Below the pieces are notes generated by a model. That model was given only the letters and a program-made list of their open reading frames with translations. It did no database searches and had not been told where the DNA came from. Shown here piece by piece: positions 25,201 through 36,902 of a DNA stretch of 64,000 bases (the stretch's first letter is position 1; each line of letters opens with the position of its first letter). The translations under genes were made by a program, and so were the position numbers. Source of the stretch: Prinia subflava (lineage: Eukaryota; Chordata; Aves; Passeriformes; Cisticolidae); the NCBI RefSeq assembly GCF_021018805.1, contig NC_086259.1, positions 9,786,501 to 9,850,500 of the forward strand. The letters are read 5' to 3'.

Positions 25201-25269
25201 AGGTATTTGTGGTTTGAAAAATTCGTAACTTAAGTATTTTTACCATCTGTTTATTTATACTGGAAGCTT
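22241..25269. other. Non-coding stretch
   Basis: Unique AT-rich DNA with a minor TCC run at about 23326-23342. Open frames (for example 22907-23167 plus, 23245-23487 minus) have no domains and overlap others. No repeat family was seen. Confidence 0.5.
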
Positions 25270-25540
25270 TTCAGTACTCATTAGGAGCACATCACTCATC
25301 GTACGCTCTCATTTACTCCGAAAATTAGGTGCTTTTTATTTATTTATAAAAGCTTTATTGCTGAGTTGTTTCCACTGTTTTCTCCTAATTTGTATGTTAT
25401 CCCAATCTCTAAATGAAGAATTATAAGTCTGAAATGTTTCATTTTTCAGTCAGTGATCTGGAATGCACACAAATACTGCACCCATTGAAGCAAATGGGGA
25501 AGGTTTGATTTCAGGGACAGAATATCACTTGAAAATATTT
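25270..25540. promoter_or_regulatory. Candidate conserved non-coding element
   Basis: Retains CpGs (CATCGTACGCTC, ACTCCGAAAA) within AT-rich DNA. It includes ATTAGGAGC, AATTAGGTGC, a TTTATTTATTTATAAA run, CCTAATTTG and TTCAGTCAGTGATC. CpG retention next to homeodomain-type words is the main argument. Conservation was not tested. Confidence 0.28.
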
Positions 25541-27112
25541 TGAGCAATAATGTTCTCACAACTTGGTTGCACCACTACTGTGAAGATTCATGTAAACATA
25601 TTTGCCTATCCTCATACTCTCCAATTTTACTTCTCAGAAGAAATATCCCAGCTTTTGTGTTAGCTGAATTATGGAGATTATGAAATTATGGAATAACTGG
25701 TTAAATTGAAATAAACATTTTTTTTATTATTAACCTCAGTGAAGGTAGGATTTCTTTATGTCAAGGAAAAAAGTGCTGAAAGCTTATAATCATCCAGAAT
25801 CTGACCCTAATTATGGGAATATGGTAATTTTACTGAAGTCAGATTTCTACAGTGAAATTTCCACTGGCTCCTAAAGATAGGGATAGTAGAAACTTAATTC
25901 TCTGCAAATCCTTTTATCAGCAGCAAGAAAAACATTAAGAAATACTCAGAACTAAGACAGATACAGACACCAGAAAAATACAAGTACAGATGTTGATGTC
26001 AGCTTTGACAGCTACACTGCTGACTGGCATATGCATGTTGACAGCTGAAGATGAAGGGCTAAAGTAGGAGGAGAAAAATATTCCAATTCAATTTAATTGA
26101 TGCAAATGACTAAGACATAAGTAAACTATAACATGAGCTATGAAACAGGAACACTAGATGCATGCAAATTTAAGTACTTTGTGAATTTTTATATTAAATA
26201 TATACAGTAAGTGATCAAAGTCATTCTCTCTAACCATAGGTGTATTTTTTAAATCACTCTAAGGAAAAATACTGCATTTACCATGATGAAAATGGAAGAA
26301 TTAAGACAGTTCATACAGTGAAACAGATAATTACATACTGGATCATTTAAATGCTGATAGCCCAAAGACTCCATAGCCTAGAAATTAGCTGGGAAATACA
26401 CTCAAGGATCTCTATTTAGCTATACTTCAGGGAGCAACATACATTTCCTAAATTTATCCCTCTACTCCCCATTATCCCTTGTTCATAAAATATTCCCAGT
26501 TCAATATTTTATGAACAGAAATGCAAAAGACAGATTTCTGTTTCTCATGAGCATTAGTTTCTCTTAATTTGATTTGCCCCGTGCTTCTTGGTGCACTCTT
26601 CTGGCTAAGGAAAGTGCTTGGAGATCTTGCAGAACTTTGGCAAAAAATATTAAAGTTTCTGGAATGTTTTTCTGAAATCACTGCCAAACTTGTGCAGCAG
26701 TTACCATATTAGTGACTATAAGTGAGTATATAATTTAATAATGGCTCTGCATTGAAGCCTATTCAAAATAACTTCTTTATACATTGAGATTTTCAAAGTA
26801 AATAAAGATCAAGCTTTCCAAAACATTAGTTCTATTCCACCTTCAAATCAAACTACAATTTCAAGTAATTTTTGAATTCTTTTACCTGTAGTTGTCATGC
26901 CTGACACTTAAAAAAAATCCAGAAAAAAGTTTAGGATTTGTGTCAATTCTTGCTACTATCCAGGTTAAAAAAAGTTTCTTCTCTAACAAATGAAACAAAA
27001 AGAAACCAAAATAAAAATTTTTTTTGGCACAAAATTAAATACCTTTAGAGAATTTTAACTAATTATAAAAAATAAAGGTTTCTGCAGGTTGGAAATATAG
27101 GGATAGATAGAT
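25541..27112. other. Non-coding stretch
   Basis: AT-rich unique DNA; a 71-codon minus-strand frame (26472-26687) has no domain. Confidence 0.5.
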
Positions 27113-27129
27113 GAAGAGAGAGAGAGAGG
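27113..27129 (+). repeat. (GA)n microsatellite
   Basis: About eight GA units in a row, preceded by a GATAGATAGATG stretch. Short and uninformative beyond polymorphism. Confidence 0.85.
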
Positions 27130-27599
27130 GAGTTTCAGCATTTTGATATTTCAACATGTCTTTTTTACTTGAGTACGTTCACCAAATTTAACCTGAATTC
27201 ATCGTTACTTTTAGGTGTCAAGAATTAAAGTCCTTAGTGAATTGATATTTATCAGGAAAAAAAAATACAAGCAGAAGTCATCCAAATAACTGTAACTTTA
27301 AGTACCCTGAGAGTAATGCCCATTGGATTGTGAGTTTCCAAGATTCCCATGGATGAACAAAAATGATATTTGAAATAAACTACATTTCTTTTTTCCCCTT
27401 CATCCACAGAATCATCCTCAAACTAACTCCTGCATTCTGCTCTGTGTTTCTCCATTGATCATCAGAGGACTTTGCAAGCTGTTTATGCAAAGAACCCAAT
27501 TAAATCAGAATCCAATATCCCAAAATCAGTGAACAGGAAAACTAAGGAATATTGTTATTTAAAATTTTAAAATACTGGACACACACACATGCACACAAA
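27130..27599. other. Non-coding stretch
   Basis: Unique AT-rich sequence with a short CA run at about 27579-27597. Nothing else recognised. Confidence 0.45.
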
Positions 27600-27960
27600 A
27601 GGTCAATCAGGCGAGTAAATAGCATTAGTCAGGGGGAAGTCTGTTTCATGGGTGCTCCTATTTTGAAGGCTCAGTATTCATGAATGAAACATGTTATTTC
27701 AGTCCTCAAATCTGTGTACAATTTACTATGAAATGTTGATTCATAATTCTTCTCAAGCTTTTAATGCAGGAATTATATGTATATTTTAAGATAACGATAC
27801 AGGCCACTTCATAAACGCTGTCTTTGATGCAAAAGATCAGACAACTGTTACTGGCTTTTATTAGTGGAGGAGGAAAGTGAGGCTTGGCGTCAGCAGACAG
27901 ACTATTGTATGTACAATATCTGTGACTTAAGTTTACTCCAAGTTGGCTCCTTTGTAAATT
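27600..27960. promoter_or_regulatory. Candidate conserved non-coding element
   Basis: Contains GGTCAATCAGGCGAGTAAATAG, AGCATTAGTCAGG, GATAACGATACAGG, ATAAACGCTGTCTTTGATGC and GGCGTCAGCAGAC. The last reads GTCTGCTGACGCC on the other strand and includes TGCTGACGC, an extended half-site for large MAF proteins. Four retained CpGs in AT-rich DNA support constraint. Binding is inferred. Confidence 0.33.
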
Positions 27961-28839
27961 CCCCAGGCTCTATGAAATCTAGAGTTGGGGCTGATAAAAA
28001 CACTGAAAAATAAAAAGGCATCCAAAAAAGCATTTTATAAATGCAGCATATTTTATAAAACGCAATTTCAAATCTGCTCCAGGTAGACACATAAAATCTT
28101 ATGAATAAGTTCAAAGCTTGGTTAGAAAACTTTTATGCACTGCCCTTAAAATAAAAAAGAATGCATATGCATGTTTGGAGAATCTTTGATATAGGTATGT
28201 ATGTACACACAACTGAGTCTGAATTGAATAGTTTCCTTGGTATGAATATGTAAACGTCAGGTTTTGCTAAATAAATAAATAACTTTTATTTTTGCTCTGA
28301 CAAACAGATGCTGCAGCAACAGATACCCTAACTCTCTACTTGGTTCACAGTGCTGTTCATTTTCTGAAGTTCCGTACCTAATAAGCCAATTTGGGAACTG
28401 CCCAAGTGGCAGAAGTGCTGGAGCCACTGCTCTGTCCCAAGGGAGAATCCTGCCTGGGGCAGGGCTGTAGGTGGTGGAAGCCAGGGAAAGGCTGTGCCTG
28501 TGGAGATCTGGGTCACCGGGCCTCCCAGGAAACAGCTGCTCATGGGATCCTGTCCTATCCATATTCAATGTGAAGGTGAGTTCTCGTGGTGGAATCTCAA
28601 AGAGGCAGCTGTGAAATGTTGCTGTTGTCTCCTCTTCAAAACCCCCACACCTCTGGAGGCACACAAGGATTAATTATGAGCTGTTGGTAAGAACCAATGT
28701 ATCTTTTATATATTATAGCTTTAATTATTCTGGTACTATTTATGACATTGAAATAGATTAGCATTAGCTGATGAAAAAGTACTGCCTTTCATCCTGCTCA
28801 CCATCTATCAAGAACAGAGACCCCTTTTGCAAGCCTGCT
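27961..28839. other. Non-coding stretch with a GC-richer patch
   Basis: A 135-codon minus-strand frame (28257-28664) overlaps shorter frames on both strands in a GC-richer patch. The translation is proline-rich and unstructured, with no domain and no clear splice context. I do not call a gene. Confidence 0.4.
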
Positions 28840-29000
28840 AAATACCTTATTTAAAGGGAGAGACGGGCAGGAAGTGTTAACTTGCTAGCTCACTCTTTCA
28901 GAATCAGATTTTGTGTATTCCAATAGATTTTATTTATCACTGTTATTACAAACCTGTATAATATTGGCTTAATGCACTCAGCATCTACAGAACAGTATTT
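28840..29000. promoter_or_regulatory. Weak candidate conserved non-coding element
   Basis: Repeat-free sequence with AGAGACGGGCAGG, GTTAACTTGCTAGC, TTTATCACTGTTATTAC and CTTAATGCACTC. Moderate motif density; compositional evidence only. Confidence 0.22.
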
Positions 29001-30159
29001 CCAGCATGTATTTAGGGTATGATGCCAGTAAAATATGGAATTAACATCAGGATACCATGATTCAGCCACATGACAGTGAAAGTAGAATGTGAGGCAAGGG
29101 TTCTTCTCCTAAATCCTAATTTTGAAATCCACATAGGAGAGATTCCTTTGCAGAGGCAAAAGGAATCAGTCACCAGGAGCTCATCTAAATGAGTGTTGTT
29201 CTGGTACCCACCACTCCACTCTCTAAGGGAAGTACTGGGTTTTACTCTGTAAAATCTATGGATATAGAATTGAACTTCACAGAGAAAAAAGGCAATCTTT
29301 ACAAACAATCACCTTTAGAAGGAATTACAGGCTTATTATAAGGTATAACAGAAAGAGCCCAGCCTTAGATAAATAGACATTTCAACTGTTCCATGAAAAA
29401 TATTTGAACACTTAACAGGAGTGGAATTTTGGTTAGGATATCTGACTGAAAAGAAGGAAAACTACATTCTTCTCTATGTTTTGTCCCATAATGTTCTATA
29501 AATCTTGATTCAAACCATAAATTCATGAGTTTTTCTTGCAAGAAGCAGTGGGTTAAGCACTTACTACTCAGTTCAGTGCTTCTCTTACTGCTGTTTCTGA
29601 TACTCACCTGGCAAACTGGATTTTGGTTAAAAATAATGAGGCAAAGATGAACACTTGAAAGATACCTCTGTTTCAAGGACCATATTTGATAAAATATCCA
29701 CCTTTGAGTATGGTATTAACCCAAATATTTTCTTAGTCTAGGTTTATAATCTACCCTCCTACAGCCTGGAAAAGGATGCAGAATCAAGAGTGACTCCAAA
29801 ATGTGCATTTGGAAAGGCATAAAGTAATATTCTGAGTAAAATAATCCCTGACAGTAACATACAGAGCATTTAAAGAGACAGATGAGCAGATAAAGGGAGG
29901 TGTTATGGGCCAGTGCAATTTCATCAATCACAATTGGAACATGGCACCCTTTGGAACAGCACTGGCACGTGGGAGCCTCTTGGAACAGCAGCAAAGGGGA
30001 AGATGAGGAGTCATTCATCAGTGCTTCTGACCTCCAGAGAAAAGCAAAAATATCAGAGGCTGGGAAGTAGCTGTTTACCATCCCCTTATTTACCCACTTC
30101 ATTTAGTAAATGTATTAAATTAAACTGCAGATGTTCTGTTGTCAGCACAGCAGGGTAGT
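29001..30159. other. Non-coding stretch
   Basis: Three minus-strand frames of about 100-128 codons (29012-29308, 29365-29676, 29716-30102) lie close together in different phases. Their translations show no conserved domain and no convincing exon borders, so I regard them as chance. A loose TTGGAAC/GGAACAGCA repetition occurs at 29933-29993. Confidence 0.4.
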
Positions 30160-30330
30160 GGCAGAGTATTAGCAGGCTCTTTCCTGATAGAAACATTTTA
30201 TGTACTGTAAATAAACAAACACCATTTTGTTAATTAGTAAATGAAATATTTTTCAAAAATGCCCCACAAGGCTCTTTATAGCCCAAGCTACTGTAGTTCC
30301 TATTTTCACTAGAGACCTCACAATCAAAGA
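30160..30330. promoter_or_regulatory. Candidate conserved non-coding element
   Basis: Includes GTATTAGCAGG, GTAAATAAACAAACACC (forkhead-like TAAACAAACA), TTTTGTTAATTAGTAAATG (homeodomain TAATTA) and CTATTTTCACTAG. A clean forkhead/homeodomain pairing in unique sequence; conservation was not checked. Confidence 0.28.
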
Positions 30331-30699
30331 GGGAAAATATTCAAGCTCTTGGAAATCGTAGCTCTTGAACAACTAATTATCACTATTCCAATCATGTTTT
30401 AAGCTAAATATTTTATCAGTACTTCTAAAATCAAAATCGCAGGAACTAGACTGAAAAGGAAATGAGACTGAAAGAAAAATAACTTAAGAAAAATATCAGC
30501 AATATCAAGTTCATATAATTAATTTTATTTTTAAAGATATTTTTGTTATTAATTATCAGAAGGAGATTTCCTAATAAATTTAAACATAAAGACTCATATC
30601 AACCATCCATGTACTCTTATAAGAAATCAAAATGAAAGACTTATGGAAAAAAAGTCCATTTATAGTTGAGAGAAAAACACACAGAAAATCAACCCCGAA
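30331..30699. other. Non-coding stretch
   Basis: A-rich unique sequence, nothing recognised. Confidence 0.45.
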
Positions 30700-31110
30700 G
30701 TAAACCTTATATCTGATAGTTACATTGCATTGCATCATTGTGCTCATTTGTTCCAACTTGCTGGCTCAGTGAAGTTTTTAATAGACAGATGGCTAATTTT
30801 ATCATTTCAACCCAATTTCTTACTGGACCAGCTCCAAAGATCCAGTGTTAGTGTAATGCCATGGATAAAGGTCAACAGAATAAGAGAACATATGCTAATG
30901 TCAGCACTTCACGAAGTCTTCTTTAACAGAATATACAGTGCTAAGCTGAGGGATTTGCACTGGCTCAACACTAACACCATATGGGTGGCCTGTTGAAAAG
31001 TAATGATGGCCTAAGCATAGAATCTTAATCAGGTACTGATGGCCAATGAATCAAATAGCACCACACAAGTAATCACTAAGTGATTAAAAAATTACAGAAG
31101 ATGTATTGCT
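30700..31110. promoter_or_regulatory. Candidate conserved non-coding element
   Basis: Unique sequence with ATGCTAATGTCAGC, CACTTCACGAAG, GGTGGCCTGTTG, AAAGTAATGATGG and AAGTAATCACTAAGTGATTA. The last contains the near-palindrome TAATCACTAAGTGATTA. An 88-codon frame (30730-30996, plus) shows no domain and is probably a by-product of composition. Confidence 0.3.
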
Positions 31111-31710
31111 GAAATTACTCTGCTAACTAGAGAAGTGATTTTGTCTTAGCTAAAGCCTGTCACATCATTACCTCTTAATCTTAACCTCAATCTTTTTTAT
31201 CCTCATACAGATCTTTCACAAATAAAAGGCATTCAATTTTGGTTGTTATGAACATTTATGAGCATAACGAAAATGTACTTGCAATTTAGTAACTCTACAT
31301 TATTGATTTTAAGAATTTATGAAAGGTGCACATCAAGGCACCTCTCTGTTAAGTGGCAGTAAGCAACAGGAAAGCTTTTTGCAAATTCAGAAGCAAGCCT
31401 TTATTTATTTTCAAAAGGTTTTTTTTAAATTGATGGAATTACTTGGTTTTATTAGGTAAGCAAGGCTGGGCTCTGTAGTCTGTGCCTAGCAATTATACCA
31501 CCCATGACTGCTGCACAGGTTACAATGCTGCTCACTACACGAGGCAGGCTGCCCCACTTCACTGAGATCTGTGCTGTGTGGAGAGGAGCTACCTGCAGAC
31601 CCTTCACTTTCTTTAGGAAAAAAATGCTGCCTGCTTAAGATAGCTTTGAATATAACTGGGACTTACCAGAGGCAAGGCCATAAGATGCATGATTAAATAG
31701 ATTTAAATTC
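31111..31710. other. Non-coding stretch
   Basis: Unique sequence, slightly GC-richer at 31450-31610. No feature recognised. Confidence 0.45.
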
Positions 31711-31741
<31 letters not shown>

Positions 31742-31742
31742 G
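31711..31742 (+). repeat. (AACT)n / (CTAA)n tetranucleotide microsatellite
   Basis: About eight uninterrupted units of CTAA run from 31711 to 31742. Likely length-polymorphic. Confidence 0.95.
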
Positions 31743-32319
31743 TCTCTTAGTTGAAGAGTTGCAGACGGTTTCCTCAAAGAAGAGGCTACAGAAATGCCTG
31801 GGAAGTTGTAGCATTACACCTATAAACCCAGTTTCAAAGATGAGTTCACTTTCTCACCCCATGTTCAATTCCACAATGTCTCTCACAGGGAGCAGATTTG
31901 TGCCACAGCTAAAGCAATTTGTGTAATCTAATCTCAAAAGGGGCAGTCTCTTCCCTTTCCCTCTTGGCAGATAGGTATTTTAATTTTTTTCCTCCTCCAT
32001 TTGGTTCAACAGAATATAGAAGATTTTCTATTGTTGATAGGAAAAATAGAACAGCTTAAAATCCGATCACAAGAAGATGTTTACATCTAAATGAAATGGA
32101 GGGTAGGAGGGAAGGGGTTTCTAGAGCTGCCTCCTTCACTCACATTAGCATAGATGTTTTGTGAAGAAGGACATTGAAACTTATCTGCTTCGATCTGCAA
32201 AGAGATGGGATGATTTCAGTTTTGAGCACACAGATGTTTGGTTTGTGTACAGTTGATTTACATGCATTTAACTGAGGGAATGGGGGGCTGGGGACAGGAT
32301 GTACAGAAAAGAACTCAGA
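31743..32319. other. Non-coding stretch
   Basis: Unique sequence; no gene or repeat recognised. Confidence 0.45.
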
Positions 32320-32560
32320 CCAGAATGCTTTTTCTTCAAAAACCGCTGTAATCTTTTAACATAAAAATAAGCAGCTACACTTGAAATAAATAGTTTCAAA
32401 TAATTGACCTTGATACTCTTAGTTCTGAAGTAGTGGGTACAATGCTAACGGATATGAGCACAAGATATCTTTGTAAATAGAGGTTTTGCTTTAAAGTTGT
32501 ATCCTGCTTTTCATGGGACAGCGTTTACACTAAGAAACACTTCACCATGCAGATGGGCTA
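32320..32560. promoter_or_regulatory. Weak candidate conserved non-coding element
   Basis: Contains AAAACCGCTGTAATC, AATTGACCTTGATAC (nuclear-receptor-like TGACCTTGA), AATGCTAACGGATATG and GACAGCGTTTACAC. Three retained CpGs. Evidence is compositional. Confidence 0.24.
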
Positions 32561-33399
32561 CCCTCACAAAGGGAGAAAAGAGATTTTAGAAGTGTTTCAA
32601 AACCTCTTTTATAAAAACTTGATCAACTCTAAACCCAAGTAGCCCCTGCAAAGAACTTTGTTCCCTAAATTTCACTTCCTGAAAATGACTACCAACCCTT
32701 TCAGGCATGCCCACAGGAATTTATTCAAAACAAAACGAGTAAGTGGAACAAAGCTTAAGATTCTATCTATAGAAACCAGCCTTCAATAATGCCAGAAAAT
32801 ACCCTCAGAACACAACTTTTGTAAATAAATGCTTCTATCATACTACTTTGAAGAATTTACTTAAATATCCACTAAGTATTGCATTTCATTTTTACCCAAT
32901 AAGTGCTGAAAGCAGATTCCCTTATAGTAGAATAGCTCTCTGATTTATATTTAAAGTTAATCTGGGAAAATGAGAAACTCATACTCTGGAGTAAAACTTC
33001 TGCATAAAGCTTAGAATTAGCACAAATAGAAAACTGTTTTCAAGAGATAAAAGTGATTTACAACAGAAAAATCTCAAGGTAACTCAAAGATCATTTGAAA
33101 CTAGTCAAGGAATGAAATCCTTACAAGCTTTTTAATATTCAAACCTAAATAACTATAGTCTTTATTTTTGCAGCTAATATGAAAGGTTCTCACTAAATTT
33201 AAATATTGTGAAGAAACATTCAGACTTAAAACAAAACACAGCTTAAAGAAATGTCAGACATGTACAAAATTACTGTGAAAGAGGAAAAAGAAGAAAGAAA
33301 ACCCCCCAGAAATTAGGCCAGTTTTTAGGCTACAAGCCAACTGTTTGCTCTACTTTGCTTTATTTATTAGTTCTTAAGGTATTTAAAACTTCGGCATTA
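32561..33399. other. Non-coding stretch
   Basis: AT-rich unique sequence with a purine-rich run near 33280-33306. Nothing else recognised. Confidence 0.45.
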
Positions 33400-34010
33400 A
33401 AACTGGAGAATGATTTGCAAATGAATGCAGTTGCAGTTGTGAAAATATAACTCACAGCTGAATGTGGGTTATTCAGACAAATGGCTGCTTTGTTAGAGGA
33501 GGGGAAGTGAAGTTCTGTGTTAATTTATTACAAACTGCAGCATTTCAACCCTGATGTCCAGGCAACAATGTTTTTTATTTCAAGTAATTTATAAGTACTT
33601 CCCATAGCACTTAACAGTGATGTCTTTGGCTGTTTCACCATGGTACTAGAGTGTATATGTATTTACTGTGGGAATTTGTTTTTAATAAAACTGTTGTAAG
33701 GCATTTTTATTCCTTCTCTTTGTTACATTAGGAACATTCTCTGCATAAGTAATGTATTTTTTCCAACTTGAAAGGCAGCAGATTATGGCCAGCACTGTTT
33801 TTGGTTGTGTAAAATGATGACAGGCTAAGTGATTTCTCAACCAAAGCAAGTTGTTTCACTTGTCATGATTTAATTCCCCCCTCTGCCACTTTAATACTGG
33901 TGATGGTGCATGGCTTCTGCAGGGTCCCTGTGTTGGTGTAATTGTGTCAGTGCCCAGATAAGATCTGGTCAATATGAAAATGAGAAAACAGAAAAAGAAG
34001 TGCAATGTCT
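33400..34010. promoter_or_regulatory. Candidate conserved non-coding region
   Basis: Repeat-free sequence with TGAATGCAGTTGCAG, CAGACAAATGG, GGCAACAATG (SOX-like), TTCACCATGG, AAAATGATGACAGGC (MEIS-like TGACAG) and CCAGATAAGATCTGG. The last is a palindrome-like GATA site: CCAGAT AAG ATCTGG, perfect 6-bp arms. Several of these are spaced like enhancer modules. Conservation was not checked. Confidence 0.3.
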
Positions 34011-36888
34011 GACTTATCAAAAATAACTGTGGCGTCTTTGAAGAAGAGATGACAAACCTGCCGTGTCACCCAGCTAACATTGCTTCAGCAGTTCACCTTT
34101 ACGATAAAAAAAACCAAAAAAACCTGCAGGTAATCTTCATTTCAACCTTCATCTACACTTACTCTTCATTTAACTTCAGTTTAGATGAATATTCAACCAA
34201 TGGATATTGCTATAGTATTGTAAGGTCCTGAAAACCTAGATGTCAGAAATGTCTTCTTTCATTTAGGTAATGTATCACTCAAAATAGTCCTGGAATATGT
34301 TTATCCTCATACTCTTATACCATTTGTTTCAAAGTGTTAAATAGTTGCATCTCTTATGACAAATATCATAATTTTGATGTAACTTATTTTTGAATGTCAT
34401 GCTCCAGATGCTTTTGTGGAATGACTACAGCAGCAGTAAAAATGACAATCTACATACATCCTAATTTAAATCTCTTAACACTGGTTAGTAGGTGTAACTA
34501 TGTGACTTTTGATTTCTTCTAGTCCTACATTATGTTGTTTTAACAAGAAGAATATTTATAAATAATATCCTAATAATGCTTCTGTAAAAATTGCTGCACA
34601 CTTATAAAGTAAAAGAGTTGATAGGCATTGAAATATAAAAAGTTTGTTTCTTTGGACACATTTAAAAGTATCAGCTTTCTGAGCCTCTGTTCTAAGGTTC
34701 AGACTCCTGCTTAAACACAGAGGATAAGATTCATGGCAATGTTAATTCTTTTTTAGTTTTCCTTTTAATTTTTTATAAAAAACCCTCAGACCAAGGAGAT
34801 TGCTGAAGTGAAAGCCTCAATTCCTCAGTTAGCAGACTCATGCCTGGAACTTATTGGCCAAATCCTAACATTCATCCATTGTCAGCTATTTTATATCTAC
34901 TGCAAGCCACTTTGACATTATTTATCAGAAACATTCTTGAGCATTTCTTGCATAAAAAATCTGTAGAAAGTTTCTCATCTTTGGGAAAAAAATATATTGT
35001 TTTATCATTTTGTCTCATGTATTTGCTTTTTCCTCTTCAAAGCAGAGAGAGGAAAAAAATCAAGAAAAAGTTCCCATAAAAATGCTCTTAAGATGTAATG
35101 CAGGGAAATAGGAAATTTCAGCTCAGAATATAAGTGCATATTTGGCATTGTTTTCGAAAAATTTCCACAAAGCTAAGCAAACACCTAAAAGGTCTCTCTC
35201 CAGTGGAAACTTGAGGATGTCACATTTTCTGTAATCTTAGTGCTTTTCAGTAAAAGGAGATGAAGTTTTTGGTTTGGCTCAGCAGTTTATCTCAAAACCC
35301 ACTTTTTTTTTCTTCTCTTGTAAAATGCCAAGTATATTTTTATTCTACTTCTGCATTATTCTAATATATTATGTGTGACCAGACCGTAAACCCTGGCAGC
35401 AGGTTTTCATATGTAAAATGGCAAAATAAACTTCCCTGCTCCCAACCTGAGTTTCCATCCCCACAAACATCACACAGAAACTGTGAGGAGGAAAACCCTG
35501 CAGAGCCATCCGTGCTCCCCCTGGATCCAGCTGTGAGCATGGAGTGCCAAGGGAGAAGCACAAATCCATGGAGCAAAGTTAAAACAGCAGACTGCAAATT
35601 TCTGTGTGTCTGTGGGGCTGGTTCTCAGTGTTACACCAGGAGCTAGGACTGTGAGATATGGTTTATAAATAATCAGGTTTTTATCTATAGAGTTGGAGAA
35701 ATTGGAGTGCAAGATGCCAGCTTGTGATTATTCCTGTATGTTCTCAGCTCTCCAGCTGAAGCTGAAGGAAATGGATTTCCCTTACAATGCAATGTTTCCT
35801 GTGAAAGCTTCTATACATTGAAGTGGCTTACAGAGGAAATACCCCTACAACTTCTAAAACATGTCAAAATCATATGAATTTCAGTAACAGCTAAGGGAGT
35901 TTATTAATTTTGTGCATATGCACTGGAGTTCTTCTAAACAAAAAACCATTAGGGTATATCAGAAATTAGTGAGACCCAAAAAGAGGCATTTGAATGATAA
36001 TGGAACTCATGAAAGGAGCACTCCTCCTTAACAGCAGGGCTCAGTGGGGGACAAGGCATCTGCTTCATGAAAAATTAAGACTGAATCATGCTGATTTTCA
36101 ATGAGAAACAGAAGTAATACCTGCTGTCATTTACCATGAAAAAATTGTTAGAAAGTATGACATCTCACTGACTCAACAGCTTGGTGAGCAGAGGTATTCA
36201 TCAACATTTTAGGAACATCACATCCTGAATGAAAAACCAAACCAAACAACCCAAATCCCAACCATGATGATTTTCCACACCATCAGTGTGCCCTGTCTAC
36301 TTTTCTAGATGGTTCCTAGCATACATAAAGAATTCCTCTGGAAAAACTTGAGCTGCCTGAAAAGGTACCTGGCATTTATGCAGCTTTATGCTTCTTTCCT
36401 CTCATTCTTGGACTTTTGTTTGCCTGCTATTGGTATTTTTGCAAATGGAAAGGTCCCTACAGATAATTCTTCCTGACAGTCTCTAAGAATTGCATTCAAT
36501 AAATATTTTAGCACAGATACTGAATAAGCTTAAAAGGGGTAAAGAATAGTGTTTAAATAACCATCCTTCAGCCATTGTCACATCTCCAACCTCTTTGTGG
36601 AACCATTTTCTGGTTTTTAAGCCTGTGCATGCTTTGAATTTTTTTTAGGAGTGGGTAAAGGAGACAGATAAAACCAGTGAAGAGAAAATAATCTACTTGC
36701 AGAGTGTGCTTTTGGCAGATAAATAAGCTTATGTTAAGTTACATCTTATACTCCACTTAGGTTGCTTCAAGACAGTCTAGACAGGCACACAGGAAATTAT
36801 CCAAAAATCTCCGAGGCATGCTAAGTAGGGCACACTCAGTGTGGGATACACCCGCATTAAAGCTGTCTCTGCATACTTCAGCTGCCTT
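34011..36888. other. Non-coding stretch
   Basis: Unique AT-rich DNA. A GC-richer patch at 35360-35650 carries overlapping short frames on both strands with unrelated translations. No gene called. Confidence 0.5.
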
Positions 36889-36902
36889 GCATGCATGCAT
36901 GC
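36889..36902 (+). repeat. (GCAT)n purine-pyrimidine alternating tract
   Basis: GCATGCATGCATGC, 14 bp of strictly alternating purine and pyrimidine, self-complementary. Such tracts can adopt left-handed DNA under strain. Short, so interest is limited. Confidence 0.85.

Noticed and set aside
28257..28664. 135-codon frame, minus strand
   Set aside because: Lies in a GC-richer patch where stops are scarce; the translation is unstructured and overlaps other open frames.
29012..30102. Three neighbouring minus-strand frames considered as exons of one gene
   Set aside because: Phases do not join through credible splice sites and the translations lack any shared domain signature.
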